Positions 25,930 to 33,228 of a stretch of DNA of 41,919 nt are shown here, piece by piece. Under the pieces are notes generated by a model, which was given only the letters and a program-made list of their open reading frames with translations, was not told where the DNA came from and searched no databases. Position numbers and translations under genes: made by a program. How positions within the stretch are numbered: the first letter of the stretch is position 1; the number at the start of each line of letters is the position of its first letter. Location of the stretch: assembly GCA_028279625.1 (NCBI GenBank), contig JANQNM010000100.1:1-41919 (forward strand), given 5' to 3'. The stretch is from Candidatus Nitrosopumilus sp. (GTDB lineage: Archaea > Thermoproteota > Nitrososphaeria > Nitrososphaerales > Nitrosopumilaceae).

Positions 25930-26771
25930 TCAAATTCTCCCTCACTTGATTTTGTTTTTGACCAGATATTGTTGAATAATAATGCCTTTGAATAGATGAT
26001 TGTTTCAGAGTTTGTCCAAATTGCTCTCATCTCTTTACTGTTTCCTTCATTTTTGATAAAGAACAAAACCTCATCATCGTCTTTGATCAAAAAGCACAGA
26101 TTTTCTTTTACTGATGAACATAACTTCTTGACTTTAGATTTGTCAATATCCTCAAAGATGTATTTTGATTTTTTCGTAATTGGAGCTAATAGTTTGTAAT
26201 CTACATCTGATTCTTCTAACGCCTCTAATGCACTAGCATGATAAAATTTCATGAAATCTTTTTCAGAACCTAAAATTCTACACTCATTTTTTGCATTTAG
26301 GATCATGTCGAAGATCTTACTGTTTACTTGATTTCCGCCTTGTAGAACCTTGAATTTTTCTTCTTCATTATCTTCAATTTTTGCTGACGCTTCAGGAATT
26401 TTTCCCCAAACTTTTTCTAATTCTGGAGCTGATTTTTTGAGTTTGTTTAATCTCTCTTTTTCAGTATTTAGTAGAACATAAACTGCTTTTTTGATTGGTA
26501 GTGCTGAGAATTGAATAGGGTGTTGAAATGATGCCTCTACAATTCCTTTGTTTTGAAGAGCAGTAAGCAAATGATATGTTTCACTTCTTGGAACCTCAAC
26601 AGCTTTTGCTATATCTGAGGCTGTTTTTGCACCAATTTTGCCTAGATAGAAAAATACCTTGATCTGATTTGGGGTCAATCCAAATGTTGTAAGATACTCT
26701 TTTACCTCCTCATAATCGGCTCTGTCTACAGGGAACATGCCTAATTGGAGAGTATTAGCTGCTATTTCCAT
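25926..26771 (-). CDS. TrmB-family regulator, copy 1
   Basis: A 281-residue regulator with a TrmB-type winged helix (YLTTFGLTPNQIKVFFYLGK, then ASDIAKAVEVPRSETYHLLT; about 27-70) and a C-terminal part with a PLD-like effector fold (KVLQGGNQVNSKIFDMIL, then ECRILGSEKDFMKFYH). TrmB proteins usually bind sugars or other small ligands. A perfect dyad CTATTTCCA-N4-TGGAAATAG covers its ATG, so it probably represses itself. The next small gene overlaps its stop. The protein at 31100 is a paralogue with the same layout. Confidence 0.88.
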   Translation of the reverse strand: MEIAANTLQLGMFPVDRADYEEVKEYLTTFGLTPNQIKVFFYLGKIGAKTASDIAKAVEVPRSETYHLLTALQNKGIVEASFQHPIQFSALPIKKAVYVLLNTEKERLNKLKKSAPELEKVWGKIPEASAKIEDNEEEKFKVLQGGNQVNSKIFDMILNAKNECRILGSEKDFMKFYHASALEALEESDVDYKLLAPITKKSKYIFEDIDKSKVKKLCSSVKENLCFLIKDDDEVLFFIKNEGNSKEMRAIWTNSETIIYSKALLFNNIWSKTKSSEGEFE

Positions 26772-26783
26772 TAGTGGAAATAG
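26762..26783. promoter_or_regulatory. Perfect dyad over the TrmB start codon
   Basis: The arms CTATTTCCA (26762-26770) and TGGAAATAG (26775-26783) are exact complements with a TTAG spacer. The start codon of the leftward TrmB-like gene occupies 26769-26771. A TTTTAAG box about 28 bases upstream of the start suggests a leaderless transcript, so bound repressor would block initiation. A related site lies at 32040-32061. Confidence 0.65.
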
Positions 26784-26892
26784 TTCATTTTTTGCTTAAA
26801 AGACTGATCGTCCAGATGTAAACAGATTACTACAAATGAATACAAATGAAAAATTTTTTAGATGATATGAGCCTAACATATTCATTGTTTAT

Positions 26893-27504
26893 TCAAATTT
26901 GTACAATCTGAAAAATTGTACTGTTGTTTAGAATTTGTTTTTTTAATTGAATTTTTACTTTCATTCCGTTCTCTTGAATTTCCATTTTGATATTTTGAAA
27001 AACTGTCTCGTACTTTTTTATTTTTTTTCCATCTGTTGAATATTCAAAACCATTTGGAATCAAGATTCCATCTGAAATCATAGATTTAATTTTTCTATAT
27101 CCAGATGTTTGAGGTATTCTTGATTTTTTTAAAATATCTGCAATGATTAGTGGTTTTTTCATAACTGTGCCTAAAATCTTGTTTTTGTCTTTATCTCCAA
27201 GTGTTTCTAAAAACATTTTTGATAATTCTTGATCTTGAATGGTGACCCATTCCTCTTTTCTTTTACTTTTTTCTAACTCTATGATGTTTTGTAATGATTT
27301 TGTTTCGATGTTATCTGCATTTGCTCCTAAAAATTCTCTTAGAACACTATCTAATTTGTAAAAATCTTTGATTGCTTGAACCATATTCATTCCATGTCTG
27401 TCAATTAACCTCTTCTCAATTTTTTCTAATCTCTTTTTCCCAAGACTGCTTTCAATCTGTTTTCTTAATGATGGGACAAGAAGATTGTCTATGCCGTTTG
27501 CCAA
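26893..27504 (-). CDS. Winged-helix regulator, family A copy 2
   Basis: A 203-residue member of the same family as the proteins at 21047 and 29242. The N-terminal domain shows LLVPSLRKQIESSLGKKRLE and FYKLDSVLREFLGANADNIE; the C-terminal winged helix shows KNKILGTVMKKPLIIADILK and RIPQTSGYRKIKSMISDGIL. Start is TTG in the context TTGGTTGGC, shared with copy 1. It is divergent from the ribbon-helix-helix gene at 27803, with a 298-base intergenic region that carries TTAGGCACA (27650-27658) and a long inverted repeat. Confidence 0.85.
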   Translation of the reverse strand: MANGIDNLLVPSLRKQIESSLGKKRLEKIEKRLIDRHGMNMVQAIKDFYKLDSVLREFLGANADNIETKSLQNIIELEKSKRKEEWVTIQDQELSKMFLETLGDKDKNKILGTVMKKPLIIADILKKSRIPQTSGYRKIKSMISDGILIPNGFEYSTDGKKIKKYETVFQNIKMEIQENGMKVKIQLKKQILNNSTIFQIVQI

Positions 27505-27681
27505 CCAATATCCGTGAAAAAATATGATAATAAGAAAGGTGGATTATCTTTCCAGATTGACATCCTTTTTTATACTAAATAATTGCATGTTTTCTCATAT
27601 CTCCTAAAATTCAATTTTTGGACAAAATTTGTCAAAAATTAGCCTGATCTTAGGCACAAAAATGCATGAAAATCACTACAA

Positions 27682-27729
27682 AGTAGTTATTTGCAGAAAG
27701 TTGTACGTGTTATTACCTAACATACTACT
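27682..27729. repeat. AGTAGT / ACTACT inverted repeat
   Basis: AGTAGT (27682-27687) and ACTACT (27724-27729) flank 36 bases; the right part reads TAACATACTACT. A shorter hairpin, ACTAC-AAA-GTAGT, uses the left arm (27675-27687). The same 12 bases TAACATACTACT, again paired with AGTAGT, occur at 30969-30998 beyond the transporter gene, so the two elements bracket the four-gene set between them. Confidence 0.4.
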
Positions 27730-27802
27730 CTATTTTATCCAAAATTAGCCTATTTTTTCTAATAACATGCAAGGTATGATGAAAGGATTGGTGAGTTAGG
27801 AA

Positions 27803-28354
27803 ATGGCATTACAAGAAAATCGTATTTTGAAGAAAACTGATAATGTCTCAATTAGAATTGATTCTAAACTCAGTGCCAAACTACATGAAAAATGTGAAGA
27901 ACAAAAAATCAGTCTTAATACTCTGATTAATCACATTTTAGAAAAACAAGTTGAATGGAATGATCTTGCATATGAGATGGGATGGATTACTGTTTTCCGT
28001 TCTACATTTCGTGAGTTATTGGATTCTACACCAAAAGAGACTGTTCAAAAAATTGCTTTGTCTGTTGGCAATGGTGATTTGAAAAACTCTTTGAATTATT
28101 TTTATGGTCACGTTACTCTTGAATCAATTTTAGACATGTTCAAAAAACGATTCCAAAGCATGAATGTTCAATTTAGAATTATCCATTCTGATGGAAATAG
28201 TAAGGTAGTCATTCAGCATGATCTAGGAAAAAATTGGCCTCATCTTATTGTCACACAAATGAATACGGCACTCAATGATGTAGGCCACAGAATAATTAAT
28301 GATGAATACAACAAAAACGGCTTCTCATTTGAAATAGCATCAGTGGAGGAATAA
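27803..28354 (+). CDS. Ribbon-helix-helix regulator, paralogue of the 1696 gene
   Basis: A 183-residue protein with an N-terminal ribbon-helix-helix (DNVSIRIDSKLSAKLHEKCE, then KISLNTLINHILEKQVEWND; about 13-55) and a domain of about 120 residues ending in KVVIQHDLGKNWPHL. The gene at 1696-2283 has the same two domains and a matching IQHELGSNW motif. The next gene starts one base after its stop, so it is co-transcribed with the family B membrane protein, and may sense or regulate through it. Start ATG at 27803; GGTGAG lies about 12 bases upstream. Confidence 0.85.
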   Translation: MALQENRILKKTDNVSIRIDSKLSAKLHEKCEEQKISLNTLINHILEKQVEWNDLAYEMGWITVFRSTFRELLDSTPKETVQKIALSVGNGDLKNSLNYFYGHVTLESILDMFKKRFQSMNVQFRIIHSDGNSKVVIQHDLGKNWPHLIVTQMNTALNDVGHRIINDEYNKNGFSFEIASVEE

Positions 28355-28355
28355 A

Positions 28356-29159
28356 ATGAGCAATACACATAGAATAGATAAAGAAGAAGACTCTATCAAA
28401 TCTGATTTTGGTCTAAACAATAAGATTCTTGTTTTAATCTGTGGTTTAGCTTTAGCATTTGAATTCTATGTTTTAACTGTAGAATTTGATACATCAATTT
28501 TCAATGTTGCAGATTCATTCTTCTTCATTGGTCCCATTGGAGCAATGGCTGTAGGATTTGCTGTGGCATTTAAGAGTGGAAAAGATTCTATGTATTTCAA
28601 GCCATTTTTGGCATTGTCTGTAGGTATACTATTTTTCATGTTAGGTGATTTGGCATATCTGTATATCGAAATGGTGCTTGAAGAAGACCCATATCCATCA
28701 ATAGGTGACCTCTTTTACTGGCTATTCTATCCATTTGTAATTGGATTCATTGTCTTTGCTCTGAAATTCTTTGCATTCCCATTATCAAAGCCAAAATTAG
28801 GCGTTATCTCAATAATTACTGCAGGATTAATTTTAGCATATACTGGATTATCTTATGAAGCATTTGAAGGAGACATATTCAATTTTGATTTTGCATATGG
28901 AATGATCTTTGTTGGTTCTGCTGCATTGACAGTTGGATTGTCAACACTTGGAATTATCAGCTTTAAGAAAAGTCTCCAAGGATTAGTCTGGGCATTAATT
29001 CTTGCAAGCTTGCTAATTAATGCAACAGCTGATGTGTGGTATTTCCACATTGAGCTCTTTGAAGGATATGAAGCACTACACACTGTCGATACAATGTATC
29101 TTAGTACCTGGATGGTAATGTTTTATGGTCTTTACAGACATTATAGATATTCCACCTAG
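28356..29159 (+). CDS. Multi-span membrane protein, family B copy 2
   Basis: A 267-residue paralogue of the protein at 21748 with seven to eight spans. The shared motifs YPSIGDLFYWLFYPF (near 110) and ATADVWYFHIELF (near 226), and the FDFAYGMIFVGSAALTVGLS region before them, are in the same order. It starts one base after the ribbon-helix-helix gene and is followed 82 bases later by the family A regulator. The coupling of a membrane protein with DNA-binding proteins on both sides suggests a membrane signal input, which is inference. Confidence 0.8.
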   Translation: MSNTHRIDKEEDSIKSDFGLNNKILVLICGLALAFEFYVLTVEFDTSIFNVADSFFFIGPIGAMAVGFAVAFKSGKDSMYFKPFLALSVGILFFMLGDLAYLYIEMVLEEDPYPSIGDLFYWLFYPFVIGFIVFALKFFAFPLSKPKLGVISIITAGLILAYTGLSYEAFEGDIFNFDFAYGMIFVGSAALTVGLSTLGIISFKKSLQGLVWALILASLLINATADVWYFHIELFEGYEALHTVDTMYLSTWMVMFYGLYRHYRYST

Positions 29160-29241
29160 TGGTATTTCTAGCCTCACCAAATCTGTCTGTCAGAAAAAAA
29201 CATACAACTCCTCTAATATTTACAAATCATATCTCCTATAG

Positions 29242-29817
29242 ATGCAAATCTATCAACAGTTGGTATATCAGGCTAGTATTGATACAATAACATCAATTCT
29301 AGGAAAACGTACAGTCTCAAAGCTAGAGTCAGATCTAAACAAAATCTGGAGAACTGACCTAAAATATGCTATACAGGATTTTGATCAATTCCATGAAGCA
29401 TTAAGAAGACAATATGGCCCTGCATCAGACCGACTTGTAGATGAGATTAGAAAGAAGGTTTTAGCAGAAGCAACTCCATTTAACGAAATCCAATCAATTC
29501 AGAGTGGAGATGAATTAAAATTGCAAGATGAAGAACTTGTCAAGAAGATTCTCTTCGGTTATGGGGATGCTGATTTGAGACAATTGCTTCAACTCTGGGA
29601 GCATCCATTATTGTGTGTGGATGCAATTGAAAAGAGTAATTTGCCACAAACTTCTGCATACCGAAAAATCAATGCCATGATCAAAGACGGTCTATTGATT
29701 CAAGATGGAGAGAAAACCGTTGAGGGTAGAAAGGTTCCAATGTACAGACCAACATTCTCCAAGGTTCAGGTAGACTTTTCTCAAAAAGGCACTACTCTCC
29801 TAGTCCAGGTAGCATAA
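29242..29817 (+). CDS. Winged-helix regulator, family A copy 3
   Basis: A 191-residue member of the family at 21047 and 26893. It has TITSILGKRTVSKLESDLNK at the N-terminus, FDQFHEALRRQYGPASDRLV in the middle, and the winged helix with DAIEKSNLPQTSAYRKINAM and IKDGLLIQDGEK. The C-terminus is shorter. It lies 82 bases after the membrane protein gene and before the transporter gene, in the order membrane protein, regulator, transporter, all rightward. ATG start at 29242. Confidence 0.85.
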   Translation: MQIYQQLVYQASIDTITSILGKRTVSKLESDLNKIWRTDLKYAIQDFDQFHEALRRQYGPASDRLVDEIRKKVLAEATPFNEIQSIQSGDELKLQDEELVKKILFGYGDADLRQLLQLWEHPLLCVDAIEKSNLPQTSAYRKINAMIKDGLLIQDGEKTVEGRKVPMYRPTFSKVQVDFSQKGTTLLVQVA

Positions 29818-29991
29818 TCACTATCAATTCTTTTACCATTTGATTGAATTTTTACATCTTTATTCAATAACTCCAAATTTTTACATTCTTGACTGTGCAC
29901 ATGCTCCCGCATCAAAAAAACACGTTATTTCCATATTCTAGAATTTTAGGCTCAAATTGGGACTATAATGATAATAATGATAACGTTATTC

Positions 29992-30001
29992 CCAAATTTG
30001 G
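29992..30001. promoter_or_regulatory. CCAAATTTGG palindrome before transporter gene
   Basis: The perfect decamer palindrome ends nine bases before the ATG at 30011. It sits in a 16-base string shared with 20858-20873 (CCCAAATTTGGTATTA). TTAGGCTCA lies upstream at 29946-29954. Binding protein unknown. Confidence 0.4.
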
Positions 30002-30010
30002 TATTAACCT

Positions 30011-30964
30011 ATGAAAATAGAAAACGAATCTTCATCAATTTTCAGTCGTTCAGCACTTAATTCAAGAAAAGGCAAAATCCTCCTTGGTGTCTCTTTTGCT
30101 CTGGCAGCAGCTGCTATGGAGGCACTTGCCGATGTAATTCCTAAGCCTCTGATGGCAGATACTCAAATTTTACCTACAAGTCCTTTAATGATTGTATTTT
30201 TGATTTACATTGTTAATGGAGCAATCTTTACTCCGTTTACTGCAAAGTCAAAACCGTTAACCAAGTTTCCACGAAAACCTCTCTATGCACTTACAGCATT
30301 GGGAGTAGTTGAGGTTCTAAGCACAATCTTTTTCCTATATGGACTCAAAGATACAACTGCCATCAATGCATCCATCCTTGGAAATAGTGAAATTGTATTT
30401 GGTGTGATAATTGCAATGATTGTTTTAGGGGAGAGACTAAAACGCAAAGAAATTTTTCCCTTTATGTTGATAGGAATTGGAGCAATCTTGATTCCTCTTG
30501 GTTCTGATATCTCTCAACATGGGTTTATGACAAATTTCGTAATTGGTGACTTTATGATTTTGATGTCGGGACTCTTCTTAGGTGGTGTGATGACCATGTA
30601 TAAGAAAATGGGCGATGAATTTGATTCAAAGAGGATTATTCAATATACATCATTTATTGGAGCTGCAGTAGCACTTGGTGGCATCTTAGTAATGGGATTG
30701 CCATTTGAGATAGATCCTTCTCACCTACCTACAATCTTCATTACTGGCGTGATTGGAGTTGGAATGCCTGTTTTCTTTGTATTGATAGCCTTGAAATACA
30801 TAGGTGCAGTTAGAACCATTTTGGTATTTTCGACCACAACTGTCTTTGGTGTGCTATTCTCTAGTTTGCTTCTTGGGGAGATCATCTCATTTGCTAATGT
30901 GGGTGCAATAGCCTTGGTAATTGCTGGAACCTATATCCTAAGACAGAGATTGGCAAAAGACTAG
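30011..30964 (+). CDS. DMT/EamA-family transporter, family C copy 2
   Basis: A 317-residue membrane protein with ten spans in two EamA halves. It matches the protein at 23172 in the motifs AALADVIPKPLM-type start (here EALADVIPKPLM), TAINASILGNSEIVFGVI and IGAVRTILVFSTTTVFG. Its substrate is unknown. It follows the family A regulator and carries its own upstream motifs. A hairpin and T run lie beyond its stop. Confidence 0.9.
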   Translation: MKIENESSSIFSRSALNSRKGKILLGVSFALAAAAMEALADVIPKPLMADTQILPTSPLMIVFLIYIVNGAIFTPFTAKSKPLTKFPRKPLYALTALGVVEVLSTIFFLYGLKDTTAINASILGNSEIVFGVIIAMIVLGERLKRKEIFPFMLIGIGAILIPLGSDISQHGFMTNFVIGDFMILMSGLFLGGVMTMYKKMGDEFDSKRIIQYTSFIGAAVALGGILVMGLPFEIDPSHLPTIFITGVIGVGMPVFFVLIALKYIGAVRTILVFSTTTVFGVLFSSLLLGEIISFANVGAIALVIAGTYILRQRLAKD

Positions 30965-30968
30965 GAAA

Positions 30969-31014
30969 AGTAGTTCGTTATCTGAATAACATACTACTGT
31001 TATTCTATTTTTTT
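30969..31014 (+). terminator. Hairpin plus T run after transporter gene
   Basis: AGTAGT (30969-30974) pairs with ACTACT (30993-30998); inside, TTAT (30978-30981) pairs with ATAA (30986-30989) around a CTGA loop. A run of seven T follows at 31008-31014. Archaeal termination relies mainly on T runs, so the stem may have another role, as a related inverted repeat lies at 27682-27729. Confidence 0.4.
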
Positions 31015-31099
31015 AGCCCCTCTATTTTATGAGAAAAATGCACCTACTGCGTTTGAGTAGAAAGTGGAATGAAGAATCTTCTGATGATGAATCAGATGA

Positions 31100-31948
31100 C
31101 TAGGAAGTACGTGTTTTTCTAACAAAATTCTTTACATCTATAGTTTTGAGTGGTTTTGATGATTCCCACAAAAATGAACATAGTGTGAATATGTTATCTA
31201 CCATTTCTGTTGAATTTGTGCATAGTGAATAATCTGAATCTGAGCTAGAGTTCTGGGCTGAAGCAGCAGAATCTGACATTATCATTTTTTGGCTTTTTTG
31301 AACGACCATTCTTCCTTTTGATGGAAGTTTTCCAATCTTGGTTTCAGTTGCATTGAATCTTTTAACAAATGGTGTTAGTTTTGGATCATTCATATCCACT
31401 AGTAATCTTACTTTGCCTCCATTCTTCTCACACATACTGATTTTTTCTGGAATAGTACTGTGATACATTCTTGAAACATCATCTAATGTTGTTGCAATAT
31501 AGATTACATCAGTTGCATTCTCAATTAGTTGTGCAATATCTGCATAGATATTTTGTCGTCCTTGAACTACTCTAAATGTTGGAACATTACTCGTCTGATT
31601 TGTTGTAATCTCGTTGTTAATTTTATCAATTATTGCCTCACCCGATTTCTTGATTTTATTTACTTCGTCTTCTTTTTTGCCTAAGGCAATTTTTAGTGCA
31701 TCATGTGGGTCTGCTGCAATACATAATTTTGGACTAGATAGTGTTGTAGAGATAATATTTCTGCTAACTAACTTGTCTACTGTTCGATACATTCTTGCTC
31801 TGTCAATATCAAGCTCTTTTGCAAGTGCGCTTGCAGTAATTGGTCCTGCTCTAAGCAAATTCAGATAAACTTTGGCTTCAAGATCATCTAGGTCTAGAAT
31901 TTCTTCAAGTTCAGATGCTATTCCTTTTACTTGATCCTGGTATGACAT
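31100..31948 (-). CDS. TrmB-family regulator, copy 2
   Basis: A 282-residue regulator with the TrmB winged helix (LDDLEAKVYLNLLRAGPITA, then ASALAKELDIDRARMYRTVD; about 20-60), a helical linker and a C-terminal PLD-like effector domain (FRVVQGRQNIYADIAQLI, then DVIYIATTLDDVSRMYH). ATG at 31948 overlaps the stop of a 33-codon upstream ORF as TGATG; a TTG at 31951 is also in frame. It is a paralogue of the gene at 25926. A TGTTCA-type dyad with a promoter-like run at 32249-32283 faces this gene from about 310 bases away, which could make it part of the pilus regulon. Confidence 0.88.
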   Translation of the reverse strand: MSYQDQVKGIASELEEILDLDDLEAKVYLNLLRAGPITASALAKELDIDRARMYRTVDKLVSRNIISTTLSSPKLCIAADPHDALKIALGKKEDEVNKIKKSGEAIIDKINNEITTNQTSNVPTFRVVQGRQNIYADIAQLIENATDVIYIATTLDDVSRMYHSTIPEKISMCEKNGGKVRLLVDMNDPKLTPFVKRFNATETKIGKLPSKGRMVVQKSQKMIMSDSAASAQNSSSDSDYSLCTNSTEMVDNIFTLCSFLWESSKPLKTIDVKNFVRKTRTS

Positions 31949-32049
31949 CAATTTGTTTTTCTCATCCCCTTTAACCTAGGCTCATTTTGATTGATTGCAT
32001 TTAGTATTTTCGAATAACTTCTCAGTCCCATGTTTTGATTAATTCCCAT
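31948..32049 (-). CDS. 33-codon leader ORF coupled to TrmB gene
   Basis: An ATG frame encodes MGINQNMGLRSYSKILNAIN and 13 further residues; its TGA overlaps the TrmB ATG (TGATG). The start lies in the imperfect dyad at 32040-32061, the same relation seen at the other TrmB gene, where the dyad covers the ATG. It could be a leader peptide controlling TrmB translation, or a small real protein. No family recognised. Confidence 0.4.
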   Translation of the reverse strand: MGINQNMGLRSYSKILNAINQNEPRLKGMRKTN

Positions 32050-32061
32050 AAGTGGAAATAG
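32040..32061. promoter_or_regulatory. Imperfect copy of the TrmB dyad
   Basis: TAATTCCCA (32040-32048) and TGGAAATAG (32053-32061) with a TAAG spacer. The right arm is identical to that of the perfect dyad at 26762-26783; the left arm matches it at six of nine positions. It overlaps the start of a 33-codon ORF at 32049, about 100 bases upstream of the TrmB gene. Confidence 0.5.
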
Positions 32062-32261
32062 TTAGAATAAACTGAACTAAAAGATCTGCTTGTGCAAAAA
32101 TAACAAACACGTTTGTGTTGTATGTTTAATTTATTACAATAAAGTAACATATTATCATAATATCATATGAAAAATTCTTTTCACTTGAAACAATTCTATG
32201 TGTGAAATGTCTAATTTGTGATCAAAATTTTTTCTAACTTGTTATGAAGTTTTTAAAAAAA

Positions 32262-32283
32262 TGTTTGTTCACTTGAACAAACA
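32262..32283. promoter_or_regulatory. Perfect TGTTCA-type operator, leftward promoter without an obvious gene
   Basis: TGTTTGTTCA and TGAACAAACA flank CT: perfect ten-base arms, the best of five such sites. On the leftward strand it is followed by TTTTTTTAAAA, the same run that follows the site at 35888-35907 on the rightward strand, so it should drive a leftward transcript starting near 32225. Between there and 32050 I see no reading frame longer than about ten codons. This 357-base gap (31952-32308) otherwise contains only the leader ORF, the dyad above and an ACAAAC-AC-GTTTGT palindrome at 32103-32116. Confidence 0.6.
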
Positions 32284-32308
32284 ATCTTGAAGATCAGAAA
32301 TTTTTTCA

Positions 32309-33223
32309 TCACATCACGTTAAATGCAATTACTGCAATAACAATCATAATAACAACATGTTTTGTTCCTGCAACATAGGAACCCGCACCAATCTTCCCTG
32401 CTGCCAGTCCTCCAAAAACTGCTTCAATTATTGCCATATTGAATAAAGCTGATTCTAATTTTTCAATCTCCATGCTTGCAAGGGAGCCAAACAATCCCTC
32501 AGTACCGCTTCCAGCATTGAGTAATCCTTCTTGAACTTTTTCAATCTCTGTAAAGAAACTAGTAGTAAGTAAAACTGCTACTGCCAAGAACACTCCAAAT
32601 GAGATGTAAATTGTGTACGTGTAAGGGGCAAGTGCTGATTTTCTACTTTTTTCAATATTTTGCATTTCTGAGACATGTTTTTGGATCATCTCTAGGTTCT
32701 CTGTTACGTCTCCTCCAATTTTCATTGCCATCTCTAAAAGTACTGTGACTCTACGAGAGACTCTTGTTCCTGTTCTTTCAGCAAAATTCTCAAATGCTTC
32801 TTCTATTGGTGTTCCCCAACTTATGTTGGCCCTAAGGTTTTTTAGTTCAGGCGTAAGTGCTCCTAGATTTCTATCTGCAGCTTGCTCTATTGCTTTGATC
32901 AAATTTGAGCCACTTTGAACTGAGCTTAATAATGCCAGCAAAAATACTGGCATGTTTCTATCGACACTATCTTTTCTTTGGACTTCTTTTAATTGATGAA
33001 TAGTTATTGGAACAATTCCAACTAGAATACCAAAAATTAATCCTACATCTCTAATTGTTGTGGAATCTGAATACTCAGAAAAGTAAAAGCTCATTGAAAT
33101 TACACTAATTGATGCAACAATAGAAAATATTGCACTTTTGAGAATTTCATTTTTTAGAATTGACTTTTTTGGTTCTAAATTAATTGCTTTTTTTCTTTTT
33201 GATTTTCTTTCGGCTTTTTGCAT
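32309..33223 (-). CDS. TadC/GspF-like pilus membrane protein
   Basis: A 304-residue membrane protein of the type II secretion F / TadC group: basic N-terminus, two spans (about 29-47 and 57-74), a cytoplasmic helical domain (SVQSGSNLIKAIEQAADRNL, then GTPIEEAFENFAERTGTRVS) and further spans at the C-terminus. It forms the inner-membrane platform of a type IV pilus-like machine. The preceding gene encodes a second protein of the same class, five bases away. In archaella FlaJ joins two such halves in one chain; here they are separate. Confidence 0.88.
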   Translation of the reverse strand: MQKAERKSKRKKAINLEPKKSILKNEILKSAIFSIVASISVISMSFYFSEYSDSTTIRDVGLIFGILVGIVPITIHQLKEVQRKDSVDRNMPVFLLALLSSVQSGSNLIKAIEQAADRNLGALTPELKNLRANISWGTPIEEAFENFAERTGTRVSRRVTVLLEMAMKIGGDVTENLEMIQKHVSEMQNIEKSRKSALAPYTYTIYISFGVFLAVAVLLTTSFFTEIEKVQEGLLNAGSGTEGLFGSLASMEIEKLESALFNMAIIEAVFGGLAAGKIGAGSYVAGTKHVVIMIVIAVIAFNVM

Positions 33224-33228
33224 CTCTC

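Noticed and set aside
26893-29817. Toxin-antitoxin pair from the ribbon-helix-helix gene and neighbours
   Set aside because: The downstream partner is a multi-span membrane protein, and the RHH protein has a large extra domain; nothing resembles a toxin.
31029-31103. 24-codon ORF with acidic tail (EESSDDESDD) after the transporter gene
   Set aside because: Too short, low complexity, no ribosome site or homologous motif; it overlaps the end of the convergent TrmB gene.
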